From positions 248,001 through 312,000 of the forward strand of contig NZ_FNPV01000005.1 in NCBI RefSeq assembly GCF_900107405.1: a DNA stretch of 64,000 nt. Reading direction: 5' to 3'. The translations under genes were made by a program, and so were the position numbers. The notes under the pieces were generated by a model. It saw nothing but the letters and a program-made list of their open reading frames with translations. It did not search any database and was not told where the DNA came from. Below, in pieces: positions 62,197-64,000 of this stretch (positions within the stretch are counted from its first letter, which is position 1; each line of letters starts with the position of its first letter). The DNA comes from Tindallia californiensis. GTDB taxonomy: Bacteria; Bacillota; Clostridia; Peptostreptococcales; Tindalliaceae.

Positions 62197-62778
62197 CTAC
62201 TCAATTTCGGTTATTTCTACAGCTGTTCCACTAACAATGATTCCCAGCAATTCGCCACCGAACATTGTGTAATCTAAATCAACTCCCACTATTGCATTAG
62301 CTCCCCTTTCAGCAGCTTGCATCATAATTTCTTCCATAACTATTTTTTTTGCACTTTTGAGCTTTCCCCTTAAAGCAGCTGATTCTGTACCAGCTAAGTT
62401 AGCCACTGTTGCGGATAGTCCGCGAAAAATCCCCATTCCCAGAACAGTTTCTGCACTAATAAAGCCCAGGTATTCGTTGATCTTATACCCCTCAAAGTGA
62501 TATCCAGAAGTGACTATCATGTTTTGTAAAAGATCTCTTATAGTTTCCCGTTCACTTCTATATTCAGAATTCTTGAGACCACTTTTTTGATCAATATGTG
62601 AAATATCAAAATCTGGTGCATTCTGGATGTTCATCATTTGAGTGTGAGAATATTTTGCTTCCTTTTGATTCGGATAGTTTTTTACGATATCTTCGTATAT
62701 CCCATAGGCGGCAATAAGATCACCCTTGGTGTAATGAAGTTCATACGCTCTTTCATAAAGTTTCTGCGAGTCTTCCAA
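62197..62778 (-). CDS. TPR-YbjQ (UPF0145) fusion protein
   Basis: A 193-residue protein. Residues 1-45 look like a tetratricopeptide unit (LYERAYELHYTKGDLIAAYGIYEDIVKNYPN). Residues 85-193 are a YbjQ/UPF0145 domain: INEYLGFISAETVLGMGIFRG, ERGANAIVGVDLDY, then GIIVSGTAVEI. YbjQ forms pentameric rings of unknown function, once called heavy-metal-binding. TTG start with GGAGGG. It lies between hsdR and the DUF4357 remnant. Confidence 0.85.
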   Translation of the reverse strand: MEDSQKLYERAYELHYTKGDLIAAYGIYEDIVKNYPNQKEAKYSHTQMMNIQNAPDFDISHIDQKSGLKNSEYRSERETIRDLLQNMIVTSGYHFEGYKINEYLGFISAETVLGMGIFRGLSATVANLAGTESAALRGKLKSAKKIVMEEIMMQAAERGANAIVGVDLDYTMFGGELLGIIVSGTAVEITEIE

Positions 62779-62891
62779 AATAATCCCTCCCTTACAACTC
62801 TATCTTGTTCCAGTTGAATAAACGCTGACCATATAGGCCTAAACTTGATCTCGATACTGCCGTTCCAGTAAATGATCCGAGACACCACTTA

Positions 62892-64000
62892 TTATACTTT
62901 CCCTCCTACCCCTTTAAACTTATCTACAAAGGCAGCGATTTTCTGGAAAACACTCTGCTTCTTTGTTAGAAATTGAGGATTGAGCGGGCTCATTTTAGGA
63001 AGAATTGAATTTAACTCCGTTCCATTCTCAGTTGCATATTCTCTTTTCAATGAACTCATAATGTATCTTTTAGCAGCATCTTCATTCAGTTTTTCTGAAT
63101 TGATTAATGCTTCTGCTTCCCGTCTTTGTTCAGCTTGAGCAAAGTTGAAGAAAGCGTCTATAATACTGGCCTTATCTTGATAGATGTCTAAGTCTGTTTC
63201 ATTGATAAATTCTACCACTAAGCTTTCTTTTGCACGGTTCCCCACACTGGAACGAATGACACGTCTAACATCTTCCACCAGCGCATCCTTATCCTTTACT
63301 TTTTTGTTCTTCTCAAAAATAAGTTCAAGAATATAGTCCAGGTTGATTTCCTGGGATTTCAGAAGGTCTACTTCAAATACAACATCATCCCAATCGATGG
63401 AGTCACCATCTTCTTCTTTCCCTTCTTTTTCACGTCGAAGCCAGTCACGGATATCATTATAGGATGAACGGTAATCCTGAATAGCTCTTTCTTCCGGTAC
63501 TTGGATCTCTTTCATGGTTGCTATTTCTTCATCACTTAGGTGGTATGTTGATTTGAAATTCTCCAGTGCATCCGGATCAGTTGTGTCTACATGCTGCAAA
63601 GCTTTCAACCCTGTAAATTCATCATAATTCTGCAGGATGTTTTCAATTCGCAAATACTCCCCAAAGAGTTTTGAAAACTCTTTTTTATCCTTTTCAGTAG
63701 CAATATCTTCAACATTTGGGAAACGCTCTTTCAATTCTTTTACTACTTCCACATATCCACGGCGAGCTTCACCGGTTGCGACATCAGTGAACCCTTCCAT
63801 ATACTCTCGATAGCTTTTTTCAAGTACGACATTCTTCGTATTCTTATCCCCAAATAGAGTAATGGCATCAATAGTGGGTTGTTCCAAGTCCCTAAATGTA
63901 ACGATATTCCCAAAAGTTTTGGTAGAGTCATAAATACGGTTTGTTCTGGAAAAAGCCTGTATTAAACCATGAAACCGAAGGTTTTTATCAACAAACAACG
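62892..64000 (-). CDS. hsdR: type I restriction enzyme R subunit, C-terminal part (partial)
   Basis: The frame is open through the window edge, so 369 residues of the C-terminus are seen. It starts inside the helicase: [15 protein letters not shown] is motif VI, and [11 protein letters not shown] follows. The remainder is the helical C-terminal domain of HsdR that contacts the methylase, with the [22 protein letters not shown] block. HsdR is the ATP-driven translocase/nuclease of a type I restriction system; hsdM and hsdS are presumably beyond the window. Confidence 0.92.
   Translation of the reverse strand, partial: LFVDKNLRFHGLIQAFSRTNRIYDSTKTFGNIVTFRDLEQPTIDAITLFGDKNTKNVVLEKSYREYMEGFTDVATGEARRGYVEVVKELKERFPNVEDIATEKDKKEFSKLFGEYLRIENILQNYDEFTGLKALQHVDTTDPDALENFKSTYHLSDEEIATMKEIQVPEERAIQDYRSSYNDIRDWLRREKEGKEEDGDSIDWDDVVFEVDLLKSQEINLDYILELIFEKNKKVKDKDALVEDVRRVIRSSVGNRAKESLVVEFINETDLDIYQDKASIIDAFFNFAQAEQRREAEALINSEKLNEDAAKRYIMSSLKREYATENGTELNSILPKMSPLNPQFLTKKQSVFQKIAAFVDKFKGVGGKV

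Noticed and set aside
62682-62888. 68-codon minus-strand frame between hsdR and the YbjQ gene
   Set aside because: It overlaps the start of the YbjQ gene in another frame, has no binding site and no protein-like conservation that I recognise.

Overview
The window reads as chromosome of a low-G+C, motile, anaerobic Firmicute, most likely a clostridium of the Alkaliphilus/Natronincola/Tindallia type (an inference from gene order and protein style, not a database match). Almost everything lies on the minus strand. The core half follows, in reverse, the Bacillus-like order from coaBC/gmk through priA-def-fmt-rsmB-rlmN-stp-prkC-rsgA-rpe-thiN, fapR-plsX-rnc-smc-ftsY-ffh-rpsP-rimM-trmD-rplS-rbgA-rnhB, topA, codY, to the flagellar basal-body operon.

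Layout. 1-6350: flagellar rod/MS-ring/switch/export genes flgB-flgC-fliE-F-G-H-I-J, preceded by a ~400-base gap with a candidate structured leader RNA. 6755-14330: codY, topA, dprA, comM, yraN, rnhB, rbgA. 14335-19410: rplS, trmD, rimM, khpA, rpsP, ffh, ylxM, ftsY. 19547-27606: smc, rnc, plsX, fapR, rpmF, yceD, ackA, with a FapR-type operator on the fapR promoter. 27791-32608: tmcAL (plus strand), a coiled-coil protein, coaD, rsmD, a FakA-like DAK protein, asp23. 32850-49369: thiN, rpe, rsgA, prkC, stp, rlmN, rsmB, a membrane Zn protease, a DUF116 protein, fmt, def, priA, coaBC, gmk, remA, yicC, dapF. 49478-52189: rqcH (plus) and glsA. Many of these genes overlap or abut, and a large fraction start with TTG.

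From 52389 the character changes. A tRNA-Thr(GGT) is followed at once by a tyrosine integrase and an XRE/S24-type repressor with a three-half-site operator on its own promoter, so the tRNA 3' end is the likely attachment site of an integrative element that runs off the window. The cargo is accessory: DUF3006 protein, ComEC-like metallo-beta-lactamase lipoprotein, small unknowns, a 250-residue unknown with a probable C-terminal winged helix, a reverse transcriptase of the defence-type (Abi/UG) kind with a WMDD active site and a long helical tail, an unusual 133-base inverted-repeat element just upstream of it, a coupled zinc-ribbon/284-residue pair, a broken DUF4357 gene, a TPR-YbjQ fusion and the 3' part of a type I restriction hsdR. 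The reverse transcriptase with its flanking structured element and unknown neighbours is the best candidate here for an undescribed (probably anti-phage) system.

Limits: all calls rest on reading the sequence and on recalled family motifs; no similarity search, folding calculation or alignment was run.
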